DNA from: Shewanella marina JCM 15074
GTDB lineage: Bacteria > Pseudomonadota > Gammaproteobacteria > Enterobacterales > Shewanellaceae
Length of the DNA: 39,482 bases
Assembly: GCF_000614975.1 (NCBI RefSeq)
Contig: NZ_BALM01000036.1
Coordinates: 1-39,482 of the forward strand
Reading direction: 5' to 3'
Shown here: positions 9,234 to 17,576 of the stretch, one piece after another
Layout of the letters: the number at the start of each line of letters is the position of its first letter
Numbering within the stretch: the first letter of the stretch is position 1
Made by a program: the position numbers and the translations under genes
Notes under the pieces: generated by a model
The model's input: only the letters and a program-made list of their open reading frames with translations
What the model was told of the DNA's origin: nothing
The model's database searches: none

Positions 9234-9556
9234 TGTTATTAATGATTAGTTTAGGCTACCTTGCATTTGGCCTATTTGCACTGGCAATGTTTAGCCACTT
9301 TAAAGATAGCTTTAGTCGAGCTCCGAGCAAATGGCAACGTTATTCATTGTACATATGCGCATGGCTCGTGCTTGGTGGGAGTTTTGCAGGGTGTATAACC
9401 CAACTTGGTATCGCTTATGGGTTAATCTTCTTTACTGGCATGATGTCAGTGGCGGCCTTGTTAGTCATTTTTACCTTAAGCTATCGAGCTAAAGCGTTAG
9501 CCCCCCTAATGTTAAGTAGTAACCTCATTATCGGCTTGTTTTCACTAGCAAACTAA
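9233..9556 (+). CDS. DUF3325-like small membrane protein
   Basis: 107 aa, four hydrophobic segments covering most of the chain. The ATG overlaps the stop of the PepSY_TM gene by one base (TAATG). Size, topology and position as the last gene after PepSY_TM fit DUF3325, a family of unknown function in iron-uptake operons. The assignment rests mainly on context. No clear terminator follows in the 177 bp before the next gene. Confidence 0.65.
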   Translation: MLLMISLGYLAFGLFALAMFSHFKDSFSRAPSKWQRYSLYICAWLVLGGSFAGCITQLGIAYGLIFFTGMMSVAALLVIFTLSYRAKALAPLMLSSNLIIGLFSLAN

Positions 9557-9733
9557 ACATTAATGACGAACTTGCATAACAATTATATTAACTTGAATCA
9601 TTTTCAGTTGATATTATGTGCGGCTCGTCAAAATGTCATAACTTGTTACTGATTAAACATGCAAAGTCGCTTATATTGATCAGCTGTGTTTTAATTTACA
9701 GCTATTGCTGTTTATTTTATAGAAAGGTAACTC

Positions 9734-10189
9734 ATGGCTTTTTCAGTCACTACACAATGGCAATTATCTTCAGATGCTGAAGTATTAGAAGACGGCGAAT
9801 TTTGCCGCGACCATACCATTACATTTGGCTCAGGTCAGACAGTACAAGCATCTTCTGCTCCTGAATATAAAGGAAATCCTAGCAAGGTGAATCCAGAAGA
9901 GGGCCTACTTGCAGCATTATCGTCCTGCCATATGATTACATTTCTTACCATTGCTCATTTAAAACGTTTAACTGTACTAAGTTATACAGACGAATGTCAT
10001 GCCGAGTTAGGCAAGTTAGAAAGTGGTAAACAAGCGATTACCAAAATGACATTAAAGCCTAAAGTGATATTTGCTGATGAAACGGCTATTTCCGTAGAAG
10101 TACTTAATAAAATTCATGAAAAAGCTCATGCTAATTGTTTTATTTCAAATAGCTTAGCCTGCAATATCGAAATCATTCCAACACTTTAA
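9734..10189 (+). CDS. OsmC-family protein (peroxiredoxin-like)
   Basis: 151 aa, the usual length for this family, with AAAGG 6-7 nt before the ATG. The two cysteines of the OsmC/Ohr fold are present: one in the helix motif ALSSCHMITFLTIA (about residue 59) and one in ANCFISNS (about residue 135). In characterised members these reduce organic hydroperoxides, so a cytoplasmic thiol peroxidase role is likely; the exact substrate cannot be told. The sequence PEYKGNPSKVNPEEGLLAAL is typical of the OsmC-like subgroup. It stands alone, convergent with the anti-sigma gene. Confidence 0.85.
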   Translation: MAFSVTTQWQLSSDAEVLEDGEFCRDHTITFGSGQTVQASSAPEYKGNPSKVNPEEGLLAALSSCHMITFLTIAHLKRLTVLSYTDECHAELGKLESGKQAITKMTLKPKVIFADETAISVEVLNKIHEKAHANCFISNSLACNIEIIPTL

Positions 10190-10209
10190 GGCTAACTTCT
10201 AACTGATGA

Positions 10210-10240
10210 ATCTCATTGATAACGCCAAAATCAATGAGAT
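10210..10240. terminator. Hairpin between convergent osmC-like and anti-sigma genes
   Basis: An 11-bp perfect stem (10210-10220 with 10230-10240) and a 9-nt loop. It lacks a strong T-run on either strand, so termination may be weak, but the position between two convergent stops fits a shared terminator. Confidence 0.5.
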
Positions 10241-10248
10241 CCACTTAG

Positions 10249-10803
10249 TTATTTTTGATGCTGCTGCCATTGTTGTTGCAATAACTGTAAATCTTTAGCA
10301 ATAGCATCATTTGAGTCTAACAACTCAGGCCGTTGAGTTTTTATTGCCGAAATATAAACACCCGCCTCATCCCAGCGCTGTTGCTTTATTAATAATGTTA
10401 ACTGCTCCACTATCTGTGATGTAGCTATATTACCTAAGTTAATCTCACTATCCTTTGGCACAGCAGCCATTCTTAATACTGGTCGAGCTGTTTGCATATC
10501 AGCGGCTTGTTCAGAATATAAACGAATATCATTGGTCGCAGTTGGTGTGATCACCGATTGTTCTGCAACAGGATAAAACCAAAGTCCTGTCACAATTAAA
10601 GCAATTGATGCAGCACTCGATAACTGCCATTTAGGCTGTAGCCACCATACTGTTTGACGCACGCTATTATTGCTGCGATCAGCAGCCATCTCAATAATTC
10701 TTTGATCTAGTTCAGCACTCGGCTGTTCTTTCGCTTGTAATTTATATAATGATAAAAGCTCATCATCAGTCATAGTTTGATGATTCTTATGTTGATCAAC
10801 CAT
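10249..10803 (-). CDS. Putative anti-sigma factor, single membrane segment
   Basis: 184 aa from the ATG at 10803, preceded by AAGAGGTGGG; an upstream in-frame start at 10833 is less likely. It has a cytoplasmic N-terminal part (TDDELLSLYKLQAKEQPSAELDQRIIE), one hydrophobic helix at about residues 62-78 (SSAASIALIVTGLWFYPVA) and a C-terminal region ending in a Gln-rich segment. It overlaps the end of the ECF sigma gene by 8 nt, the usual arrangement for a sigma/anti-sigma pair. I see no zinc-binding HxxxCxxC motif, so it is not a ZAS-type anti-sigma factor. The function is inferred from context and topology. Confidence 0.6.
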   Translation of the reverse strand: MVDQHKNHQTMTDDELLSLYKLQAKEQPSAELDQRIIEMAADRSNNSVRQTVWWLQPKWQLSSAASIALIVTGLWFYPVAEQSVITPTATNDIRLYSEQAADMQTARPVLRMAAVPKDSEINLGNIATSQIVEQLTLLIKQQRWDEAGVYISAIKTQRPELLDSNDAIAKDLQLLQQQWQQHQK

Positions 10804-11395
10804 GACCCACCTCTTGCCACTTATTAGCAACACACTGTTTTAAACTTTGCTGAGCATAGCGCAGTCGACTTTTAGTCGCCTCCATGCTTACATTAGCTAT
10901 TTCACTAATTGTTATCGCAGTAAATCCCATTTCAAAGTTCATGATTAAGGCTTCTTTTTGTACTTGAGGTAACAAGCTAATACATTTTTCCAATAGCCTA
11001 GCTTTAGCTTGCATAATGACAGATGGTTCAGGTGCCATTGACTCATCATTGACGTCAAAAGATTGTTCATCATCAACAACATCAGTAAAGTTATCGACAG
11101 GTTTGACACTACGAACATGATCAATCACTAAATTATGCGCAATGCGATACAACCAAGTGGTAAATTTTGCAGAGGCTTGATAACTACTCGCCGACTTGAT
11201 TACCCGTCCCCAAGTATCTTGATATAAATCCTCAGCCAATTGCAGATCATGAATTTGACGAACAAAATAACGATATAAACCACCTTTATGGCGATTATAA
11301 AGCTGGCTAAAAGCTTGATTATCACCTTGAGCATAAGCCAGCATTAACACTTCATCAGTCACTGCTTCTTTATTTGCAGTCAGGTTAGCCACCAT
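10796..11395 (-). CDS. ECF-family RNA polymerase sigma factor
   Basis: 199 aa. Region 2 is clear at about residues 30-95: FSQLYNRHKGGLYRYF, then AEDLYQDTWGRVI and the promoter-melting stretch FTTWLYRIAHNLVIDHVR. An acidic linker follows (residues about 100-125). Region 4 is a helix-turn-helix near residues 150-190 (FTAITISEIANVSMEATKSR then LRYAQQSLKQCV). It lacks regions 1 and 3, as expected for ECF sigma factors. The downstream overlapping gene is a likely anti-sigma factor. The signal and regulon are unknown; autoregulation from the 251-bp divergent region upstream is plausible. Confidence 0.9.
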   Translation of the reverse strand: MVANLTANKEAVTDEVLMLAYAQGDNQAFSQLYNRHKGGLYRYFVRQIHDLQLAEDLYQDTWGRVIKSASSYQASAKFTTWLYRIAHNLVIDHVRSVKPVDNFTDVVDDEQSFDVNDESMAPEPSVIMQAKARLLEKCISLLPQVQKEALIMNFEMGFTAITISEIANVSMEATKSRLRYAQQSLKQCVANKWQEVGHG

Positions 11396-11563
11396 AAAAC
11401 ACCAAACAATAAAATTTTACAAAGTGTGCCAATTCAATAACGGCTTGTCTATCCCTAGCTATAATGAGTTGTTCATCCCTATAAACGAAATTAAAGCATA
11501 AAATGGTTATTTATTTTTCGCTTACATAAAAACACATAAAAAAAAAGCAACTCAATTTGAATA

Positions 11564-11579
11564 TGTGATCATCATCAAA
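11564..11579 (+). promoter_or_regulatory. CRP-like site upstream of sulP
   Basis: TGTGA-TCATCA-TCAAA matches the CRP core TGTGA-N6-TCACA at 9 of 10 conserved positions and lies 68 bp before the sulP start. The surrounding bases (AATA before, CAT after) are also A/T-rich as in CRP sites. It is not scored against a matrix. Confidence 0.45.
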
Positions 11580-11646
11580 CATACTCTGTGTTTGTGAGCT
11601 TAAAATAAGCGCCTTTTTTCAATTTGCTCTTAGGAGCCAAACGACT

Positions 11647-13358
11647 GTGTCACATAGAGCCCACTTATTCTCCCTTAAAATTGGTTATGCGTTTAGCATT
11701 GCCTGCTTAAAAGAAGGCTATAGCTTTAAAAAGTTTAGCCAAGATCTTTTAGCAGGCTTAACCGTTGGTATTATTGCAATTCCATTATCGATGGCACTTG
11801 CTATTGCGAGTGGTGTTGCCCCTCAATATGGTTTATATACCGCTATTATTGGTGGTTTCATTATTGCTTTAACGGGGGGATCACGTTACAGCGTCTCGGG
11901 CCCAACGGCTGCATTTGTGGTATTGCTCTATCCGATAGCTGAAAAATATGGCCTTGCAGGCTTATTAATGGCGACAGTCATGTCAGGTTGTATCCTTATT
12001 GCAATGGCCTGTCTGAAATTAGGTAAACTTATTCAGTATATTCCTGAATCTGTCACCCTAGGATTTACTGCAGGTATCGGTATTGTCATTGCAACGCTAC
12101 AAATCAAAGATTTCTTTGGTTTAAGTATCGATGCTATGCCAGAGCACTATTGGGACAAAATTTATACGTTAATTCAAACTATCCCATCTGCGCATTGGCC
12201 TAGTATGACAGTGGCTATTGTTACCCTTGCCATCATGTTAATTTGGCCAAAATTTAAAACGCCTATTCCAGCCCACCTACCCGCAATCATCGTTGGCAGC
12301 TTGTTGGCACTATATTTAAATAGTATGGGAATGGATATCGCAACCATTGGTAGCCGATTCCACTACTATTTAGCAGATGGTAGTTTAGCCAATGGTATTC
12401 CTGCATTACCGCCTGAATTTAAGTTGCCTTGGTTACAAGACGGTGCCAATGGCCATGCATTAGGTTTTAGTTGGAATATGATCCAAGAATTATTACCTTC
12501 AGCATTTGCTATTGCCATGTTAGGTGCAATTGAATCCTTGTTATGCGCCGTCGTTTTAGATGGCATGACAGGTAAACGTCATAGTGCGAATAGTGAATTA
12601 CTCGGCCAGGGTATTGGTAATATCATTGCCCCATTTTTTGGCGGTATTCCTGCAACAGCAGCAATAGCTCGTAGTGCGGCAAACGTAAAAGCTGGCGGAC
12701 AAACTCCTATCGCGGCAATGATTCATGCCATAGTAGTATTACTTGGTTTAGTTGCACTGGCTGGTGTCCTTTCATATTTACCGATGCCAGCAATGGCGGC
12801 GCTATTACTGATCGTTGCTTGGAATATGAGTGAAGCCCATAAAGCAATAGAACTTATTAAAACGGCTCCACGCGGTGACATTTTAGTATTCTTTACCTGT
12901 TTTAGCCTTACCGTTCTATTTGACATGGTCATTGCTATCAGTCTAGGTATTATTTTAGCAGCATTGCTATTTATGAAAGAAACTGCAGAAATGACCAAGC
13001 TGGTAGATATTAAAGATAACAAACGATATGTCGCTGATGACTTAGGTGACGATGTTGCTGTTTTTCGAATTAATGGCCCACTGTTTTTCGCCGCTGCAGA
13101 TAACATATTCTCTGAAATTGCGATGAAAACGGTTCATAAAAAGATGATTATTTTATCTTTTGATAATGTATCGCTGCTTGATGCAGGAGGTTTATCTGCA
13201 TTACATAACTTATTGAACATTGTCAACATCATCACTGCCAATTAAAAATTTCGGATGTGCAATTTCAACCGTTAAGAACATTAGCAAAAGCAAAAGTACA
13301 GCCGATTGAAGGCATATTAAAGTTCTACCCAACATTACAAGACGCGTTAAACGATTAG
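11647..13358 (+). pseudogene. SulP-family anion transporter with STAS domain, frameshifted near the C-terminus
   Basis: Starts at GTG 11647 (TAGGAG about 10 nt upstream). The membrane part has the SulP hallmarks: AGLTVGIIAIPLSMALAIA near residue 40, SGPTAAFVVLLYP near 85, and many helices up to about residue 440. A STAS domain follows (VAVFRINGPLFFAAADNIFS, then LSFDNVSLLDAGGLSALHNL). The frame stops at 13245 in the middle of STAS, but another frame continues directly with ISDVQFQPLRTLAKAKVQ and GILKFYPTLQDALND to a TAG at 13358, the normal end of these proteins. One missing base around 13225-13235 explains this. Family substrates are sulfate, bicarbonate or dicarboxylates; the substrate is not determinable. 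It could be a true mutation or a sequence error; the transport core is intact. Confidence 0.8.
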
Positions 13359-13363
13359 CAAAT

Positions 13364-13397
13364 AAAGCCCTCTATTTTATATAAAGTAGAGGGCTTT
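13364..13397 (+). terminator. Intrinsic terminator after sulP
   Basis: An 11-bp perfect stem, AAAGCCCTCTA (13364-13374) with TAGAGGGCTTT (13387-13397), and a 12-nt loop, starting 6 nt after the restored sulP stop. Its position supports the view that the real sulP reading frame ends at 13358 and not at 13245. Confidence 0.8.
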
Positions 13398-13804
13398 AAT
13401 AATTCCAACATTAATTAAAACTTAAATAAAATATCAATAACAGACATTAAGTCACATTTAGTTAAATACATATTGATACATACTACCAACTACAGAATAT
13501 AGGTAAGTTTTTGTTATTATTTTCATTAGTCTAATTAAGTATTTAATTAATTAGAATTTCCTTTATATAAATACTTAGTTGTTTTTGACAACAAAAGTAA
13601 ATTTTGATTTTCGAAAATACAACGCACTTCAAATTTATAGACAAATATCATCTTTCAAAATATTAATAATTTTAAATATTTGATTAAGGACAATTTAATC
13701 AAATATGGATTCAATTATATTTTGCGCGTTTTCAGTAATTACTATCCATTATAAAAACAAATAAACCTCACGATAAAATCATTATATAGAGAATGACGTA
13801 AACT
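13398..13804. promoter_or_regulatory. Upstream region of the hydrogenase cluster with palindromes
   Basis: This 407-bp AT-rich region holds no ORF. It contains a perfect 12-bp palindrome ATTTTCGAAAAT at 13607-13618. It also contains a long inverted repeat with 12-bp arms (ATATTTGATTAA at 13676-13687, TTAATCAAATAT at 13695-13706) about 100 bp before hydA. The left arm includes TTGAT-TAAG-GACAA (13680-13693), a degenerate FNR-like site with 8 of 10 conserved positions. Anaerobic control of hydA would be expected. Confidence 0.5.
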
Positions 13805-15037
13805 ATGACAGCAACCACTTATCAACCAGGAGAAATCCGCGGGCTGATTGAAATTGATGCATCAAAGTGTAAAGGCTGCGATGCTTGTCAAAAATTCTGC
13901 CCAACTAATGCAATCGAAGGCGCCTCTGGCGCAGTTCATAGCATTAACGAAGAAAAATGCCTAAGCTGTGGTCAATGTTTGATCAACTGCCCATTCAGTG
14001 CAATTAAAGAAACACATAGCGCACTTGAAACAGTTATCCAAAAACTTGCTGATAAAAATACGACCGTAGTTGGCATCATTGCCCCTGCTGTTCGTGTTGC
14101 GATTGGTGAAGAGTTTGGCCTAGGTACTGGTGAACTTGTTACCGACAAACTGTACGGTGCCATGAACCACGCAGGTTTTAAAATCTTTGACTGTAACTTT
14201 GCTGCCGACTTAACCATTATGGAAGAAGGTTCAGAGTTTATTCACCGTGTTCGTAGCCTAGTAAAAGGTGAAACGAATGCTGGTCCATTACCACAATTTA
14301 CCTCTTGCTGCCCTGGCTGGGTTCGTTTCGCTGAAACCAAATACCCATCATTATTGCCATATTTATCGACAGCAAAATCACCTCAACAAATGTCTGGTAC
14401 CGTTGCTAAAACTTATGGCGCGAAAATCTATGACATGCAGCCTGAGAAGATCTTCACTGTATCAGTCATGCCGTGTACCTCTAAGAAATTAGAAGCATCA
14501 CGCCCTGAATTTAATAGCGCATGGAAATACCACCAGCAGCAAGGTTCTAATGCCGCGCCATATCAAGATGTGGATGCAGTATTAACTACTCGCGAAATGG
14601 CACAACTATTAAAATTACTTGATATTGATTTAGCAACTATCGCGCCATATAAAGGCGACAGCTTGTTCTCTCAATACACCGGTGCTGGCACCATCTTTGG
14701 TACAACGGGTGGCGTAATGGAAGCAGCACTTCGTACTGCTTACAAAGTGCTAACTGAAGAAGAGTTACCAAAATTAGAATTTGAACCTGTACGTGGTTTA
14801 GAAGGTATTAAAACTGCCTCAGTGACTTTAACCGATAAGAGCCTGAACAAAGAACTTACGGTCAATGTAGCTGTTATTCACGACATGTCACGCAATATTG
14901 AACCAATCCTGCAAGAAGTACTTGCTGGTACATCTCCTTACCACTTCATTGAAGTAATGAACTGTGCAGGTGGTTGTGTTAATGGTGGTGGCCAACCTAT
15001 TGATGGAAGCGGCACCTCTTGGGTTGCGAATATCTAA
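13805..15037 (+). CDS. hydA: Periplasmic [FeFe] hydrogenase large subunit
   Basis: 410 aa. Reversible reaction 2H+ + 2e- = H2 at the H-cluster. Two ferredoxin-type [4Fe-4S] sites lie at the N-terminus (Cys22, 25, 28, 32 and Cys52, 55, 58, 62). The three H-cluster signatures are present: TSCCPGW (Cys168, with Cys169 as the expected proton-relay cysteine), MPCTSKKLE (Cys224) and EVMNCAGGCVNGGGQP (Cys387 and Cys391). It has no signal peptide and lacks the C-terminal small-subunit part, as in the two-subunit Desulfovibrio/Shewanella type, where the large subunit is exported with the Tat-signal-bearing small subunit. It is first in a cluster with hydB, cytochrome b and maturases. All catalytic residues visible by motif are intact. 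Confidence 0.96.
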   Translation: MTATTYQPGEIRGLIEIDASKCKGCDACQKFCPTNAIEGASGAVHSINEEKCLSCGQCLINCPFSAIKETHSALETVIQKLADKNTTVVGIIAPAVRVAIGEEFGLGTGELVTDKLYGAMNHAGFKIFDCNFAADLTIMEEGSEFIHRVRSLVKGETNAGPLPQFTSCCPGWVRFAETKYPSLLPYLSTAKSPQQMSGTVAKTYGAKIYDMQPEKIFTVSVMPCTSKKLEASRPEFNSAWKYHQQQGSNAAPYQDVDAVLTTREMAQLLKLLDIDLATIAPYKGDSLFSQYTGAGTIFGTTGGVMEAALRTAYKVLTEEELPKLEFEPVRGLEGIKTASVTLTDKSLNKELTVNVAVIHDMSRNIEPILQEVLAGTSPYHFIEVMNCAGGCVNGGGQPIDGSGTSWVANI

Positions 15038-15051
15038 AGGAAACTCGAAAA

Positions 15052-15372
15052 ATGACTAAAAAGAATTATGAATTTGCTGAAGATAGTTTTTTTCTATCTC
15101 GCCGCCGCTTTATGGCTGTTGGTGCAGCATTTATCGCTGTAATGGCTATTCCTGTTGGTTGGATTTCTAGCCGCATCGCTAAGCGTAATGATTATATTAA
15201 AGCGCGTAGTGCTGGCCTATACCAAGATGATGCTATTGCAAAAATTCGTGTTAGCCACGCAAACCCTGCAGTGCAGCAATATTACAAAGACTTTGGTGGC
15301 GAGCCTTTAGGACATTTATCTCATGACCTATTACATACCCACTTTGTTGATCGTACTAAATTACAATCATAA
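15052..15372 (+). CDS. hydB: [FeFe] hydrogenase small subunit with Tat signal
   Basis: 106 aa from the ATG at 15052 (AAAGGAA about 9 nt upstream), 14 nt after the hydA stop. A longer frame from 15019 overlaps hydA and has no ribosome site. The twin-arginine motif LSRRRFMAVG (residues about 15-24) is followed by a hydrophobic stretch (AAFIAVMAIPVGW), so the folded HydAB pair should leave by the Tat route. The remaining part (VSHANPAVQQYYKDFGGEPL then SHDLLHTHFVDRT) matches the Fe_hyd_SSU type that wraps around the large subunit. The TAA overlaps a potential ATG of the next gene. Confidence 0.93.
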   Translation: MTKKNYEFAEDSFFLSRRRFMAVGAAFIAVMAIPVGWISSRIAKRNDYIKARSAGLYQDDAIAKIRVSHANPAVQQYYKDFGGEPLGHLSHDLLHTHFVDRTKLQS

Positions 15373-15386
15373 TGGAGCAGGCTCAC

Positions 15387-16067
15387 ATGCATCAACATGA
15401 TACTCGTCCAATTTTAAAGCACCCGTTAAATGTACGTATTTTTCATTACATTTTACTATTAAGCTTTTTACCATTAGCAGCAACTGGCTTACTGCTATTT
15501 TTTAAACCGCTATCACAAGCTGGTATGCAACTCACCTATGACATCCACATCATTGCTGGTGTGATCATGTCTATCGATGCCGTTGCTTTCACTATTTTTG
15601 CTTTTGATCGCGTCGTACTATTTATCGCTCGTGTATTTAATTTATCTATGCGTGATGTTAAATGGTTTATGGTACTTGGTGGCTACCCACAAAAGTTCCT
15701 ACTCGGCAAAAAAGTCCCTGTTCCACCAATGAATAAGTACAACTCAGGCCAAAAACTATTTGGTGCTTGTGTATTAATTGGCGGCACATTACTGATTATC
15801 TCTGGCTTAGTACTGTGGTTAGTGCCACATGTCGTGCCACGTGACATGACTTACGCACTAGGTATGATTCACCTAGTTGCAGGTTTAATCTTAACAATGT
15901 TCCTACCAGTACACCTATTCTTAGCTGTGTACCGTTGGGATGACTTCAAAGCGATGATGGTACACGGTAACGTGCCTTATCATGATGCTGCTGAATATAC
16001 ACCATTGTGGGTTGAACAAGAGATTGCTCCAACTACTACGAGTGGTGATCAAGTCGTTGCCAAATAA
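15387..16067 (+). CDS. Membrane b-type cytochrome, formate dehydrogenase gamma-like, partner of HydAB
   Basis: 226 aa if started at the ATG 15387, which has GGAG 9 nt upstream; an ATG at 15372 overlaps the hydB stop and lacks a ribosome site. Four membrane helices (about residues 20-40, 50-72, 118-140 and 150-172). Histidines placed for two b hemes: NVRIFHYILL in helix 1, TYDIHIIAGV in helix 2, and GMIHLVAGL and LPVHLFLAVY in helix 4. It belongs to the FdnI/HydC-like cytochrome b family that links periplasmic oxidoreductases to the quinone pool. Its place between hydB and hydG suggests it exchanges electrons between HydAB and menaquinone/ubiquinone. Confidence 0.88.
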   Translation: MHQHDTRPILKHPLNVRIFHYILLLSFLPLAATGLLLFFKPLSQAGMQLTYDIHIIAGVIMSIDAVAFTIFAFDRVVLFIARVFNLSMRDVKWFMVLGGYPQKFLLGKKVPVPPMNKYNSGQKLFGACVLIGGTLLIISGLVLWLVPHVVPRDMTYALGMIHLVAGLILTMFLPVHLFLAVYRWDDFKAMMVHGNVPYHDAAEYTPLWVEQEIAPTTTSGDQVVAK

Positions 16068-16087
16068 CGACTAATATCCCTCTACTC

Positions 16088-16115
16088 TGGCAGCGGCATG
16101 ACCGCTGCCATTTTT
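16088..16115 (+). terminator. Strong intrinsic terminator between the cytochrome b gene and hydG
   Basis: A 9-bp GC-rich stem TGGCAGCGG/CCGCTGCCA (16088-16096 with 16102-16110), a 5-nt loop and then TTTTT. It lies 20 nt after the cytochrome stop and about 25 nt before hydG, so it splits the structural genes from the maturase genes. Confidence 0.85.
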
Positions 16116-16139
16116 AAAAAAGCGTTTGAGATTTTGTAA

Positions 16140-17573
16140 ATGAGTGCACATCCTCCATTAAAAACACCGCAATATGATCCAACAGTGAACTTCATTAATG
16201 ATCAGGCCATTTGGCAAATGATCGATGAAGCGTCAGCACCGACCAAGGAACAGGTTATTGCCATCCTAAATAAAGCACGTCTTTGTGAAGGATTAACAAT
16301 GCAGGAAGCAGCAATTCTACTGCAAAATCAAGATAAAGAAGTTGACCAAGAGTTATTTAAAGTCGCTCGCGAAATTAAAGATACAATTTATGGCAACCGT
16401 ATCGTACTGTTTGCACCAATGTACATCAGTAACCATTGTGCTAATAGCTGTAGCTATTGTGCATTTAATGCAGATAACCATGAATTAAAACGTAAAACAT
16501 TAAAGCAAGATGAGATCCGTAAAGAGGTCGAAGTTTTACAAAGAATGGGCCATAAGCGAATTTTAGCTGTGTATGGTGAACACCCTCGTAATAACGTGGA
16601 TGCCATCGTTGAAAGCATCAAAACCATGTACTCAGTTCGTACCGATAAGGGCGGAGAAATCCGTCGTATCAATGTGAATTGTGCGCCATTTGATGTTGCT
16701 GACTTTAAAACACTAAAAACAGCAGAAATTGGAACTTACCAATGCTTCCAAGAAACTTACCATCAGCAAACATACGAAAGTGTCCATTTAAAAGGTAAGA
16801 AAAAAGACTACTTATACCGCTTATATGCCATGCATCGTGCAATGGAAGCCGGGATCGATGATGTCGGTATTGGCGCACTATTCGGTTTATATGACTATCG
16901 TTATGAACTATTAGCATTATTAGCTCATACTTTCCAATTAGAGCAAGACTGTGGTGTAGGCCCGCATACTATCTCATTCCCACGAATTGAGCCGGCGCAA
17001 GGTTCAGAGATTTCTGAAGCACCGCCATATGCGATTGATGATGAGCGTTTTAAGCGTATTATTGCCATTGTGCGCCTAGCCGTACCTTATACAGGATTAA
17101 TCATCAGTACCCGCGAAACTGCAGCGTTACGTAAAGAGCTGCTAAGCCTTGGCGTTTCTCAAATTAGTGCAGGTTCTCGTACTTATCCAGGTGCATATCA
17201 AGATGCTCAAATTGAACAAATTGATGCCCAGCAATTCACCTTAGGTGATCACCGTAGCCTTGACCAAACTATCTTAGACTTAGTGAACGATTCAGAATCA
17301 GTGCCTTCATTCTGCACGGGTTGTTATCGAAAAGGCCGAACTGGTGACCATTTTATGGGACTCGCAAAACAGCAATTTATCAGTAAATTCTGTCAGCCTA
17401 ATGCCTTGATCACCTTCCGCGAATATCTCAATGATTATGCATCAGAGGAAACTCGTGCAGCAGGTAATCAATTAATTCAACAAGAACTAGATAAGCTCAG
17501 CCCAAGCCGTCGTAAGAATGTCATTGCATGCATTGATAAAACCGACGAAGGCCAACGCGATATCTATCTATAA
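16140..17573 (+). CDS. hydG: [FeFe] hydrogenase H-cluster maturase HydG (radical SAM tyrosine lyase)
   Basis: 477 aa, the usual length. HydG cleaves tyrosine to give CO and CN- ligands bound to iron for the H-cluster. The radical SAM motif is Cys100-x3-Cys104-x2-Cys107 (NHCANSCSYCAFN). The C-terminal auxiliary cluster motif Cys392-x2-Cys395-x22-Cys418 (starting CTGCYRKGRTGDHFMG) is exactly the spacing typical of HydG and separates it from ThiH. It is the first gene of the maturation group, directly after a terminator, so it probably relies on read-through or its own promoter. The stop is followed within 4 nt by hydX. Confidence 0.96.
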   Translation: MSAHPPLKTPQYDPTVNFINDQAIWQMIDEASAPTKEQVIAILNKARLCEGLTMQEAAILLQNQDKEVDQELFKVAREIKDTIYGNRIVLFAPMYISNHCANSCSYCAFNADNHELKRKTLKQDEIRKEVEVLQRMGHKRILAVYGEHPRNNVDAIVESIKTMYSVRTDKGGEIRRINVNCAPFDVADFKTLKTAEIGTYQCFQETYHQQTYESVHLKGKKKDYLYRLYAMHRAMEAGIDDVGIGALFGLYDYRYELLALLAHTFQLEQDCGVGPHTISFPRIEPAQGSEISEAPPYAIDDERFKRIIAIVRLAVPYTGLIISTRETAALRKELLSLGVSQISAGSRTYPGAYQDAQIEQIDAQQFTLGDHRSLDQTILDLVNDSESVPSFCTGCYRKGRTGDHFMGLAKQQFISKFCQPNALITFREYLNDYASEETRAAGNQLIQQELDKLSPSRRKNVIACIDKTDEGQRDIYL

Positions 17574-17576
17574 TTG

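Noticed and set aside
13680..13693. A definite FNR site
   Set aside because: TTGAT-TAAG-GACAA is degenerate in its second half; it is reported only as part of the longer inverted repeat.
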